This document shows positions 8,308-16,515 of a stretch of DNA of 30,979 nt, one piece after another. The notes under the pieces were generated by a model that was given only the letters and a program-made list of their open reading frames with translations, was not told the DNA's origin and did not search any database. The stretch's first letter is position 1. Every line of letters begins with the position of its first letter. Source of the stretch: Candidatus Fermentibacteraceae bacterium (lineage in GTDB: Bacteria > Fermentibacterota > Fermentibacteria > Fermentibacterales > JCC-6); the NCBI GenBank assembly GCA_021162285.1, contig JAGGYZ010000115.1, forward strand, positions 1-30,979, in the 5' to 3' direction. The translations under genes and the position numbers were made by a program.

Positions 8308-11066
8308 TTGTTCTTCTCGCAATTCTGGCATCGTGGCCTTACGAATGGTACCAGGCGTATTCACAGATGAACTGGTCAGCCATGGACAGTGTGTCTGCCC
8401 GGTACGGAGATACAGCAGCTGAGCTTTCTATGAAGGCTGTTTCACAGTTCGGAACAGGCTCTGGAGATCCTGTTTCAATCGCTGAACAGGCCGTTCTGCT
8501 TGACAGCACAGACTACAGAACCTGGACCGCTCTGGCGTTTGTTGGAATGGATCAGGATTCAGCAGCAATGGAGAGTCTGTATACAACCGCTTTCAGCCTT
8601 GTGGACGGGATTGATCCTGTTCTCAGTGAAGCCTACGGATACTGGCTTTTATCAATGGGAAACAGCACAGAAGCCGTAACCCATTCAAGTGCTTCGCTGT
8701 CTGTGGATTCCATGTTCGGCCCGGCCTGGCTTACCCTTTCCATGGCTCTTGTTGATCTGGGAAGGATTGATGAAGCCATGGTTTTTACGGAACAGGCAGC
8801 AGCCAGGCTTCCGGAGTGTTATTCAATTCTGTGTCAGTACGGTGAGGTTCTTGAACAGGCAGGGGACACGCAGAAAGCCATTGAAGTTTACAGATATGTG
8901 ATCAGCATGGAGCCCTGGAGAGTCGCAGCCTACTCGTCTCTTGGATCTCTTTATGAAGAAAGCAAAAAAAACGGAGAAGCCATAAAAGTTTACAGAAGAG
9001 TTCTGCAGATTCGCCCGGAGTACGGCTGGGCCTGGAGCAGGCTTGCCTCATGTTTCCTCGTCGAAGAAAGGGCCGATCTGGCAGACAGCTTTTTCAGCAG
9101 AGCGCTGGAATTCACACCGGATGACTCGTGGTCTCTGTATCAGCTTGCAAAACTAAGAATCAACACACAGCCCTCATACTCCCGGGAACTGTTTGAACAT
9201 GCTGTGCAGGTTGATCCGGACTACATTCAGGCATGGCAGGAGCTTGCTTTCCTTTATGAATCGAAAGAGAATTATTCAGCAGCAGAGACCGCTCTCAGGC
9301 GGTGTATAGAACTTGACCCCCAACCGTGGCTTTACGGTGAACTGGGTTGGGTTCTTGAGAACAGAGCAATGTACCGCGAGGCTGCGGAGGTATACGAAGA
9401 AAGCCTGTGTATTGATGACCAGTACCTGTACGGCTGGCAGCGGAGAGGAGACATTTACAACATCGACGGTGACAGTCATACCGCTGCTTTGTGGTACAGT
9501 GATGCCCTCGGTACGCTGGATCAGCAGGACGCATGGATATGGGGAGAACTGGGCGGTATTGCTGTTGAGGAAATGCTTTTCGATTCGGCTGGAAACTGTT
9601 TCTCAACTGCTGTGGCAATTGATGAGGATTTTTCCATGGGCTGGCTTAACCTGGCAAGGGTACAGAGAAGGAACGGAGAGCCGAAGAAGGCACTGGTTTC
9701 CCTCAACAGATATCTCTCACTCAGCGGCGACTCAGCTGTTGTATCTGCTGAACGGCTGGTACTTCATGGCCCTTCAGACGGGAACACCTGGCAGATTGAG
9801 GAAAGCATGCTGAACAGATGGCCTGATGCATGGGTTTCAGCAGGCTGGAGCGCTTACTACGGTCACTACACAGAGCTTTCCGAAGAATTTGCCGGCAGAG
9901 CGCTGTTCTCGCCACCTGAAGATCCATGGCAGCTGATCAACCTGGGTGAGCTGTTTGGAGCTCTTGGGAACACATACAGGCAGAATCAGTGTTATCAGCT
10001 TGCTCTTCAGAACGGTACCGACGACTATCAGATTGCTGTTCGGGTTGCCGATTTCTATTACGATCAGAACATGACAGACGAAGCAATACAGCTTCTCACG
10101 GAAACTTATGCAGGATTTCCCTGGAACGAGAGCCTTACCACCGCTCTGGCAGAGGCATACCTGTTCGACGATCAGCTGGAGAAGGCAGGAGAATTTCTTC
10201 TTCAGGTGGTAGAGCGGAATCCGCAGTCGGTGTATGCCATCTGCTACCTGGGGTTGATTGAAGAGAACAGGGGAAACCCGTCCGGTGCACTGGACAGATA
10301 TCTTGAAGCTCTTCGCATCGAACCGGGATACCCTTATGCAGAGGACAGGCTACGGTACATCAGCAGTGAGAACTACAATCCAGAATATCAGAGAGGCAGG
10401 GCCAGGGCTTTTAACTGGAGTGCATGGCTTGACCTGTCTTCCACCGGAGGTAACACCGATGAGCAGTTCTACGGCGGTGGCGGAGACGCATCGTTCGACT
10501 ATGGTTCTCTGGGAAGCTCAGTTTCACTGGAGGTCAATCTCCGTTCGGAGATAAAGGACGGAAGAGACATACGCAAAACTGCATGGGCCTCTCTTTCCAC
10601 GGAACACTTTCTTACAGATCATCTGTACGCGGGGGCCAGCACCAGCTGGGACAGACAGCCGATTACAGTTCGTCCATGGCAGGTAAGCTCGTATCTCGCT
10701 GCTGGCTGGAAAAGCTGGCCTGCTTCCTGGATATGGTTCGCCCCGGAAGCGGGAGCGGGTCTGGTTAACACAAAATGGAGTACAAGCCAGGGAAGAACAA
10801 ATGAGTTAACTGCATTCGCCTCTCTGAGCACCTGGGCTTCCAGCTCACATTCATGGCTTCCCTCTCTGTGGCTTTCCAGCAGTGTTTATCTTCCCCCGGG
10901 GAATATTGATCTTCTGGTTGCAGATGCAGTGGGTGAGATCGAATTCAACATGTCTAAAAGGATATCCCTTGTTCTGGGCACATCACTGGACTATACCCGT
11001 ACTCCTGTTGTAGAAAGCTGGAAGAAACTTGATTCAGAGGTTTACATAAGGCTGAGATTCCAGTGA
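8304..11066 (+). CDS. Large TPR protein with C-terminal DUF481-like outer-membrane barrel
   Basis: A 920-residue protein. The first 10 residues (MIVLLAILAS) are hydrophobic and may serve as a secretion signal, although there is no basic residue before the core. Roughly residues 30-690 are a long array of tetratricopeptide repeats, seen as repeated A-x-x-x-Y-x-x-x-L and W-x-x-L patterns (e.g. EVYRYVISMEPWRVAAYSSL). From about 703 to 920 the chain changes to alternating aromatic and small residues: WSAWLDLSSTGGNTDEQFYG, STEHFLTDHLYAGASTSWDR, and a C-terminal strand RLRFQ. This resembles the DUF481 (YdiY-like) barrel with its GNTD motif. The start ATG overlaps the upstream stop (ATGA) and has AGGGAG 7 bases before it. 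Inference: a surface-anchored scaffold with a periplasmic TPR arm. Confidence 0.8.
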   Translation: MIVLLAILASWPYEWYQAYSQMNWSAMDSVSARYGDTAAELSMKAVSQFGTGSGDPVSIAEQAVLLDSTDYRTWTALAFVGMDQDSAAMESLYTTAFSLVDGIDPVLSEAYGYWLLSMGNSTEAVTHSSASLSVDSMFGPAWLTLSMALVDLGRIDEAMVFTEQAAARLPECYSILCQYGEVLEQAGDTQKAIEVYRYVISMEPWRVAAYSSLGSLYEESKKNGEAIKVYRRVLQIRPEYGWAWSRLASCFLVEERADLADSFFSRALEFTPDDSWSLYQLAKLRINTQPSYSRELFEHAVQVDPDYIQAWQELAFLYESKENYSAAETALRRCIELDPQPWLYGELGWVLENRAMYREAAEVYEESLCIDDQYLYGWQRRGDIYNIDGDSHTAALWYSDALGTLDQQDAWIWGELGGIAVEEMLFDSAGNCFSTAVAIDEDFSMGWLNLARVQRRNGEPKKALVSLNRYLSLSGDSAVVSAERLVLHGPSDGNTWQIEESMLNRWPDAWVSAGWSAYYGHYTELSEEFAGRALFSPPEDPWQLINLGELFGALGNTYRQNQCYQLALQNGTDDYQIAVRVADFYYDQNMTDEAIQLLTETYAGFPWNESLTTALAEAYLFDDQLEKAGEFLLQVVERNPQSVYAICYLGLIEENRGNPSGALDRYLEALRIEPGYPYAEDRLRYISSENYNPEYQRGRARAFNWSAWLDLSSTGGNTDEQFYGGGGDASFDYGSLGSSVSLEVNLRSEIKDGRDIRKTAWASLSTEHFLTDHLYAGASTSWDRQPITVRPWQVSSYLAAGWKSWPASWIWFAPEAGAGLVNTKWSTSQGRTNELTAFASLSTWASSSHSWLPSLWLSSSVYLPPGNIDLLVADAVGEIEFNMSKRISLVLGTSLDYTRTPVVESWKKLDSEVYIRLRFQ

Positions 11067-11890
11067 AACCCCATGTGGTGCTGTCAATTCTGATTCTATC
11101 CAGCGCCGTTCATGCAGATATTCCCGACCGTGTTCTGCGCTGGCAGCAGTTTACATGCGGCATGTTTACAGACAGCACAACTTCCGTAGCCGTATACAAT
11201 CAGCCGGATTCCCTGATACCTGCTGACACACAGGTTTACGGTATGTTGGACAGAGGTGAAATCGTTAATATCAACTCTCGTTTTGCTGTAGATGGAACAC
11301 AAGGAATAACAATAGCTTCCATAGAACCCATCGCGGACGGAGGCTGTATTCTGAGTGTGTCAGATTCAGACACAGCAGAACTCCGTGTTTACAGACTGGA
11401 CGGGAACGGACAGGTTCTGTGGAGCCGTGTGATTGAACAGGATGCCGGTGTCACCGCAGAACTCACAGACATCATGGAACTGGAGGATGGAGGTTTTCTG
11501 TGTATCGGAACGGTAACACAGAGCTCTACACTTCAGTACAGAGGGCTGCTTGTCAGCATTGACAGTTCCGGGGAAGAACTGTGGCGCCGTGTAGACTGGT
11601 ATCAGGATCACACCTCATTTCAGTCTGCTGCAATTCTGCCTGATGGGAATTATCTTGTTCTGGGATGGACTGCAGTTGAAAGCGACTTCGGAGTGCTTGA
11701 CAGTGATGTTCTGCTGGTGGTGATTGATTGTTCCGACAGCACTGCTACAGGAATGCAGGTTGAGTACCCTGGGAACCAGAAGCCACTTTTTATGTTGTGT
11801 CAGGACGGCAATGAAATTACTGTGGCAGGCGAAAACACAGCCCCCGGGGAAAGCCTGTCAACTGTGTTTCTGGCGCACACCTGTATTTAA
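11063..11890 (+). CDS. Secreted propeller-like protein of unknown function
   Basis: A 275-residue protein with an N-terminal signal peptide (hydrophobic VVLSILILSSAVHA, probable signal peptidase I site after AHA/HA-D near residue 19). The mature part has at least three repeats of the kind found in beta-propeller proteins of FCB bacteria: IEPIADGGCILSVSD then LDGNGQVLWSRV; MELEDGGFLCIGTV then IDSSGEELWRRV; LPDGNYLVLGWT then VLLVVIDCSD. Too few blades are visible for a closed propeller, so it may be a partial or modular form. No sorting domain is present at the C-terminus. The GTG start overlaps the stop of the TPR-barrel gene (GTGA), and its own stop overlaps the stop of the convergent gene. 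It is probably a partner of the TPR-barrel protein, by coupling only. Confidence 0.75.
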   Translation: MKPHVVLSILILSSAVHADIPDRVLRWQQFTCGMFTDSTTSVAVYNQPDSLIPADTQVYGMLDRGEIVNINSRFAVDGTQGITIASIEPIADGGCILSVSDSDTAELRVYRLDGNGQVLWSRVIEQDAGVTAELTDIMELEDGGFLCIGTVTQSSTLQYRGLLVSIDSSGEELWRRVDWYQDHTSFQSAAILPDGNYLVLGWTAVESDFGVLDSDVLLVVIDCSDSTATGMQVEYPGNQKPLFMLCQDGNEITVAGENTAPGESLSTVFLAHTCI

Positions 11891-13107
11891 CGGGGAAGAA
11901 CAACAAGCCTCGCCTGGCAGGAGCGGCCTTCCATGGAGACGGTTGCAGCAAACACACCCTGGGGCAGGTTGTCAATCAGGATCCTGTTTGCCGTTCCCGG
12001 AGCCACTGCAAAATACTCTGTCTGGACTGTTCTTCCGGCAACATCGAAGATTCTGATATCTGCATACCCGGGACTGGTGGATGAGATAATCAGTGATGGT
12101 GACGATGACGGGGAATTGAGCACCCCGAGGGTAAGTTCAGTGTTCCGGGGGGCAATGCCGGAGGGGTCAAACCCGAAAACCTTCAGTTTGTTGTCTCCCG
12201 TGCACACCACGAACAGTCTTTCTCCGTCCGGGTGTACTGCGATATTCGTCGGTCCTCCGGTAACAGCAATATCACCTTTTACTGCAAGATCGTCTGTTCC
12301 AATAACCGTAATAGAATTCTGATCCTGGCACACTCCGTAGAGATACGGAAGGTCAGGAAGAGCTGCCATTTTCCCAGGGGTGTTCCCAGGGCAGGCCACA
12401 GTTGTTTCAACGGTGAAAGACTGCGTGTCTACCACTTCGATAAGTTCCCATGAGAGGCACGAGAGGAACAGTCTGGAGCCGTCACCGGAAACAGTGCATC
12501 CGTAACTGTCTATACCGCTGCTGAAGTGTGTAACCGCACCGGTGGAAGTGTTTATTGCCGCTTCCTCCGGGCTCTCGTCGTCTGCTGCGAAGATCAGGCT
12601 GTCAGAAGGAGTTATGGCCATGGAATTTATCTCGGATCCTGCCCAGAAAACATCAGTTACCTCCTGGTTCTGTGTATCGATAACGGTGATCATTCCGCTT
12701 TCATGGGAGAGGTAGATCCTGTTTTCCTGTGGAGACAGAACCATATCAGAAGGATCCGGCTGGATGTCGAAATCTTTCACAATGGATAGATCGGAAGTGT
12801 CTACAACATGAACGAGATTGTTTTCCGTGTCTGCAACAAACAGATAGTCGCCGGAAACATCGCACTGCAGGGTAACAGGCTCACCGTCTATGCTTACAAG
12901 ACCCGCCAGAGAAAAGTCGGAGTAATCGTTTATATCAATAACCGTGGCAAACCCGAATCCAACAGCCACATACGCTCTGTTTCCATCAGGAGACAGGCAC
13001 ACATCCGTCGGATTCTGCCCCACAGAGACTGACCCCAGAAAAAAGTCCGGGTACTGTGCCGTTGCAGTCAGAGCAGTAAGCAGCAGCGCAACAACTGAAA
13101 ATTTCAT
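11887..13107 (-). CDS. Secreted seven-bladed YVTN/YncE-type beta-propeller protein with C-terminal sorting domain
   Basis: A 406-residue exported protein. The signal peptide is MKFSVVALLLTALTATA, probably cut before QYPDFF. Seven repeats with the pattern (S/P)DG-x-x-x-(Y/F)V and (V/I)-(I/V)-D-T follow: LSPDGNRAYVAV, VSGDYLFVADTENN, LSPQENRIYLSHES, TPSDSLIFAADD, GDGSRLFLSCLSWE, PDLPYLYGVCQD and HPDGERLFVVCTGD. That is a full propeller. The last 80 or so residues (SPGYADIRIFDVAGRTVQTE, LPQGVFAATV) match the Por/T9SS type-A sorting domain, which directs export across and attachment to the outer membrane in FCB bacteria. The ATG has GGAGG 5 bases upstream and lies 12 bases after the permease gene, so it is the last gene of the ABC operon. 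Ligand unknown. Confidence 0.85.
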   Translation of the reverse strand: MKFSVVALLLTALTATAQYPDFFLGSVSVGQNPTDVCLSPDGNRAYVAVGFGFATVIDINDYSDFSLAGLVSIDGEPVTLQCDVSGDYLFVADTENNLVHVVDTSDLSIVKDFDIQPDPSDMVLSPQENRIYLSHESGMITVIDTQNQEVTDVFWAGSEINSMAITPSDSLIFAADDESPEEAAINTSTGAVTHFSSGIDSYGCTVSGDGSRLFLSCLSWELIEVVDTQSFTVETTVACPGNTPGKMAALPDLPYLYGVCQDQNSITVIGTDDLAVKGDIAVTGGPTNIAVHPDGERLFVVCTGDNKLKVFGFDPSGIAPRNTELTLGVLNSPSSSPSLIISSTSPGYADIRIFDVAGRTVQTEYFAVAPGTANRILIDNLPQGVFAATVSMEGRSCQARLVVLPR

Positions 13108-13119
13108 TTTATCCTCCGT

Positions 13120-14403
13120 TTACCTTCTTAGCAGTTCTGTAACAGGTGTTGACAGTATTTTCCTGAAAAAGAACCACGCTGAAACTGTTGAAACTGAAAG
13201 CACAAGACCCAGTCCGGCAGAAAGCCAGCCTACCGGGAACACAGCCAGGGAACTTACAGCCATCTTGAGTACAGGCAGCAGGTTCAGCAGGGTTGAACTC
13301 ACAATATAGGCCAGACCGCACCCCAGAAGCCCCCCTGACACTGTGCTGATCAGAGACATAAAAAATATCTGGAAAGCAAACACAGATACAAGCCTGTCCC
13401 TTCTGGTCCCCAGGGCGACAAGAACGCCCAGCGCATACGATCTGTTCTTGAGGTCGGCAACCAGAGTGTGTATGGCGCTGGCAACAGCAGAGAACAGTAT
13501 TGCTGCGGCAAGCGCTCCAAGAGCCGCCGTAACAACGCTGACCAGAATTTCAGCCTTCTGAGCTATTCCCCGGCGGGTTTCCGCTGAAAGCCCCATTCCC
13601 TCGGCGTAATGCACGATTGATGGAACATCTTCCGCCTCCACAGCGGTAACCATAAGAGCACTGTATGTGTGCTTATCGTCAGGCAGGTAAAGGGAGTTGA
13701 CTTCTTCAACGAACTCAATTGGAACTGCCAGTGCAAACAGTGCCATGTTTCTTGAGGTCCCAACAATTTCGGCCCGGAGATTCACAGATGGTGCAGGCAG
13801 TGAAGCGATTGAGCTGCTGCCAACATTCACCTGGACTTCAAGTCCTATGACACCTTCAGGGGTAAGACCCATCAGCCCGTTTGATTCTGCAAAACCTGCA
13901 TTGTACAGAACAAGCAGGTTTTCGCTCAGAATTATGGGAAGAGGTTTTGAAGAGCTGTCACTCAGTGTGTATTCCCAGTCAATGTATTCCAGCATTGAAT
14001 CCGGTACAAATGCGCTTGAAACCCCTTCCAGGGTGATATCAGTGTAGTAGTTCTGTCCGCCCAGAAGCCCGCGCAGGTATGCAGGAACATGGGCATATAC
14101 CTGGGGATCAATTCTTTCAACCTGGGGAAGGGCAGAGAGGGAATCGAGGATATCTGAAGTTATTTCAGTGCCGCCTCTCTCAGTCTGGAAAAACCCTGCC
14201 TGAACTCCCTGTGGAGTGATACGGACCTGCTCTTCCGGGAGGTCTGAAGAGAGAAAGCGCTGAAGAATATTCCCCACGCCGAGCCCTATGGAAATAAAGA
14301 AAACAAGAAGAAGAGAGGCGACAAGAAGCATGCCCTGACTGAAAACATAGTCTTTCCAGTGACCCCGGTTCCAGAGGGATATGGCTTTACGCATGTTTTT
14401 CAT
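13120..14403 (-). CDS. ABC transporter permease, FtsX/MacB/LolE-like
   Basis: A 427-residue inner-membrane protein with the four-helix MacB/FtsX layout. One N-terminal helix (GMLLVASLLLVFFISIGLGV, about 24-43) is followed by a periplasmic domain of about 230 residues. Three C-terminal helices follow, with the family segment LKNRSYALGVLVALGTRRDR between the first two, the coupling region that contacts the ATPase. Such permeases act as mechanotransmitters or lipoprotein/peptide extruders rather than classic channels. A longer frame starts at GTG 14412, but AGAAGG lies 8 bases before ATG 14403, which is preferred. The start overlaps the ATPase gene by 17 bases. The substrate is unknown; the neighbouring lipoprotein and propeller genes suggest an envelope function. 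Confidence 0.88.
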   Translation of the reverse strand: MKNMRKAISLWNRGHWKDYVFSQGMLLVASLLLVFFISIGLGVGNILQRFLSSDLPEEQVRITPQGVQAGFFQTERGGTEITSDILDSLSALPQVERIDPQVYAHVPAYLRGLLGGQNYYTDITLEGVSSAFVPDSMLEYIDWEYTLSDSSSKPLPIILSENLLVLYNAGFAESNGLMGLTPEGVIGLEVQVNVGSSSIASLPAPSVNLRAEIVGTSRNMALFALAVPIEFVEEVNSLYLPDDKHTYSALMVTAVEAEDVPSIVHYAEGMGLSAETRRGIAQKAEILVSVVTAALGALAAAILFSAVASAIHTLVADLKNRSYALGVLVALGTRRDRLVSVFAFQIFFMSLISTVSGGLLGCGLAYIVSSTLLNLLPVLKMAVSSLAVFPVGWLSAGLGLVLSVSTVSAWFFFRKILSTPVTELLRR

Positions 14404-15058
14404 AAAGCACACCTTCTTTCAATTCCAGAACTCTGTCTGCCCGTGACAGTATTCTCTTTGAGTGGAGAACAGCGATGATAGCGAAGCCGTTCTCCTTCCG
14501 TAGAATGTCCAGCATGTCGAACAGAGTTGATTCGCTCTCCTCGTCAAGGCTTGCTGAAGGCTCGTCAGCCATAAGAACCTGAGGGTTGTTTACCAGCGCT
14601 CTGGCTGAGGCAACCCTCTGTCTCTCTCCTCTTGACAGGAATCTGGTAGGTGTGTTGTCGTGACGGAGACCCAGCCTTGAAAGAATTGAAGAAGCGTGTT
14701 CTTTTACTTCGCGGGAGTCTGTTCCACTGAAAACTGCAGGGAGAATGGTATTGTCCATGGCACTGAGGTTGGGGAGGAGATGAAAGTCCTGGAAGATATA
14801 GCCCATGAATTCTCTTCTGAGTTCTGCCAGTTCCGATGGAGATGCTTTTGCTGCGTCAACTCCGTTGATAAGCAGTTTTCCGGTAAAGCCGGGGTCAAGG
14901 GCTCCCAGTACCCCCAGCAGTGTTGATTTTCCCGCCCCGCTTCTGCCTGTAACGGCGACAAATTCTCCTTTTGACAGGCTGAAGTCCGTGTGGTCAAGAA
15001 CTTTGATGTTCTGGAAACTCCTTACAATTGACTTTGCCTCTATCAGAGGTTTACTCAT
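14387..15058 (-). CDS. ABC transporter ATPase, LolD/MacB-type
   Basis: A 223-residue cytoplasmic nucleotide-binding subunit, the usual length for LolD/FtsE-type proteins. Walker A is GRSGAGKST at 38-46, the Q-loop is YIFQDFHLLPNLS, Walker B is VLMADEPSASLD, and the switch histidine is in AVLHSKR. The ABC signature reads LSRGERQRVASARAL, with Arg in place of the second Gly of LSGGQ and Glu in place of Gln. The catalytic Glu after Walker B is intact, so it should be active. The ATG directly follows the stop of the lipoprotein gene, with GGAG 7 bases upstream, and the 3' end overlaps the permease gene. It is expected to pair with that permease. Confidence 0.93.
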   Translation of the reverse strand: MSKPLIEAKSIVRSFQNIKVLDHTDFSLSKGEFVAVTGRSGAGKSTLLGVLGALDPGFTGKLLINGVDAAKASPSELAELRREFMGYIFQDFHLLPNLSAMDNTILPAVFSGTDSREVKEHASSILSRLGLRHDNTPTRFLSRGERQRVASARALVNNPQVLMADEPSASLDEESESTLFDMLDILRKENGFAIIAVLHSKRILSRADRVLELKEGVLYEKHA

Positions 15059-15892
15059 CTAGAAACTCCCTTCTGCCACACTAAGCAGCAGGGCAAAACA
15101 ACTGTCGGCATCTATGTGTGTGTCGGAAATAGAAATTTCTATGGTGCTTACACCTCCGTCGCGTCTGGCAAGCATTACCCCGGCCTTAACAGGTTCATCT
15201 GTATCCGGTTCCGGCCAGGAAACAGACACAGAAAGAGCCGCAGGTCTGACTCTGTTCGCCATGGTCTCATAGTCTGTCCACCATGGAATCTGTCTTTCCA
15301 GAGGCAGAAGAGAAAGAAATCCGAACAGGTTCTCTGGAAAGAGTACAGTAATGTGTCTGTCTTCAGGAATAACTTTTAACAGTGATGTGTCTGCAGCAAG
15401 AGAATTGTCTTTATCCAGGTCAAGCCAGTTTCCCAGTGTTACATGAGGAGCAGGTCCTATGTAGATTGCTGTCCATCCGTCACGCTGTGTTACAGACGCC
15501 CGGGCATACCCGTGTTCGGAAACAAGATCCACCCGGTCCTGCTCCTGTCTGGGATCGAGGTTGAGAACTCTTGCTGTAAGGGCTGTTGCATATTCTGCTG
15601 TTGCGTATCGCGTGAGGAGAAGAAGCTGCGGGTTCAGCGTTGAAATGTCTATGCCTACAAGGGAAACGCCCAGAGGGCCTTTGTTCAGCAGAGAATCTGC
15701 AAGAACAAAACCGTTGAAGCTGCTTCCGGCAAAGGAAGTTAAATTGTTATTCAAGCCAGGTTCCATGTGTACATGAAGCAGAGTAGTAGCAGGAACCAGC
15801 TGCAGCTCGGGAATGGGATCTTCATTACCGCAGGCTGAAAAAAGCACAACTGCAGCCAGCAGAACAGTTGCGGAAACACCGGTTTTACTCAT
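15059..15892 (-). CDS. Putative lipoprotein of the ABC operon
   Basis: A 277-residue protein with a lipoprotein signal: SVxxTV-type hydrophobic core and lipobox LFSAC, giving an acylated N-terminal Cys at residue 21 followed by GNEDPIPE. The mature protein is a mix of strands and helices. The segment VPATTLLHVHMEPG, near the start of the mature part, resembles the opening of DUF3352-type proteins (xPAxTxxxVxx), a low-confidence likeness. The residue after Cys is Gly, not the Asp that retains lipoproteins in the inner membrane of E. coli, so transport to the outer membrane is possible. It is the first gene of the operon and its stop codon abuts the ATPase ATG. It may be the cargo, the sensor or an accessory subunit of the ABC complex. 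Confidence 0.82.
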   Translation of the reverse strand: MSKTGVSATVLLAAVVLFSACGNEDPIPELQLVPATTLLHVHMEPGLNNNLTSFAGSSFNGFVLADSLLNKGPLGVSLVGIDISTLNPQLLLLTRYATAEYATALTARVLNLDPRQEQDRVDLVSEHGYARASVTQRDGWTAIYIGPAPHVTLGNWLDLDKDNSLAADTSLLKVIPEDRHITVLFPENLFGFLSLLPLERQIPWWTDYETMANRVRPAALSVSVSWPEPDTDEPVKAGVMLARRDGGVSTIEISISDTHIDADSCFALLLSVAEGSF

Positions 15893-15939
15893 ATTATCCT
15901 TGTCTCCAATCCGTAAAAAGTTTTGCTGTCCCAGTATGA

Positions 15940-15966
15940 ATTATGAACAAAAAACAGCCCGGGCAA
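15940..15966 (-). promoter_or_regulatory. Weak candidate promoter of the lipoprotein/ABC operon
   Basis: Read on the minus strand, TTGCCC and CATAAT are separated by 15 bases and lie about 50 bases before the lipoprotein ATG. The spacing is short for sigma70. An 8-base palindrome, GCCCGGGC, at 15957-15964 overlaps the -35 box and could be a protein site. Low confidence. Confidence 0.25.
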
Positions 15967-15995
15967 CAGGTACTCGATTTTGCGTAGAATGAGAC

Positions 15996-16024
15996 TTGAC
16001 GGGCATTTCGCGTAATAGTATTAT
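15996..16024 (+). promoter_or_regulatory. Strong sigma70-like promoter of the tRNA-tuf operon
   Basis: TTGACG at 15996-16001 and TATTAT at 16019-16024 each match consensus at 5 of 6 positions with a perfect 17-base spacer. The predicted start point is near 16031, only about 5 bases before the mature 5' end of tRNA-Thr. The bases after the -10 box (cgctgtcctgc) are GC-rich, as in stringently controlled stable-RNA promoters. Confidence 0.7.
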
Positions 16025-16035
16025 CGCTGTCCTGC

Positions 16036-16111
16036 GCTGGCGTAGCTCAATTGGTAGAGCAGCTGATTTGTAATCAGCAGGTTGCGGGTTCAAGTCCCAT
16101 CGCCAGCTCCA
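16036..16111 (+). tRNA. tRNA-Thr (anticodon UGU)
   Basis: A 76-base cloverleaf. The acceptor GCTGGCG pairs with CGCCAGC, followed by discriminator T and an encoded CCA. The anticodon stem CTGAT/ATCAG closes loop TTTGTAA with anticodon TGT, and the T arm has GTTCAAGTC. It is the first of four tRNA genes ahead of tuf. Confidence 0.97.
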
Positions 16112-16154
16112 GGACGAAATAATACGCGAAAGCGTTGCAGCATAAAGGTATAGT

Positions 16155-16240
16155 GGCGAGGTTCCCGAGTGGTCAAAGGGGGCAGACTGTAAATCTGTTG
16201 GCGGATGCCTTCGGTGGTTCAAATCCACCCCTCGCCACCA
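16155..16240 (+). tRNA. tRNA-Tyr (anticodon GUA)
   Basis: An 86-base class II tRNA with a long variable arm (TTGGCGGATGCCTTCG region). The acceptor GGCGAGG pairs with CCTCGCC, followed by A and an encoded CCA. The anticodon loop CTGTAAA holds GTA. Confidence 0.97.
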
Positions 16241-16249
16241 CAGTTCAGA

Positions 16250-16325
16250 GCGGGAGTAGCTCAGTTGGCAGAGCATCAGCCTTCCAAGCTGAGGGTCGCG
16301 AGTTCGAGGCTCGTCTCCCGCTCCA
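16250..16325 (+). tRNA. tRNA-Gly (anticodon UCC)
   Basis: A 76-base cloverleaf. The acceptor GCGGGAG pairs with CTCCCGC, followed by T and an encoded CCA. The anticodon stem TCAGC/GCTGA closes loop CTTCCAA with TCC. It begins 9 bases after tRNA-Tyr. Confidence 0.97.
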
Positions 16326-16355
16326 GAACCACAGGAGGCCGTGCAGGTTTTGGGC

Positions 16356-16431
<76 letters not shown>

Positions 16432-16515
16432 CTGAGATCTTTGTATGTTCGGCGACAGGTATGTTACATAAACGGGTGGATGACTGAACCCCTTGCCGGG
16501 AGTTAGGAGTAGCTT

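Noticed and set aside
15957..15964. GCCCGGGC followed by a T-run on the minus strand, as a terminator
   Set aside because: The palindrome has no loop and is too short, and the T-run is separated by two bases. It lies upstream of an operon, not after a gene.
16124..16135. ACGC-GAAA-GCGT mini-hairpin between tRNA-Thr and tRNA-Tyr
   Set aside because: A 4-bp stem with a GNRA loop is common by chance and is probably only a spacer structure.
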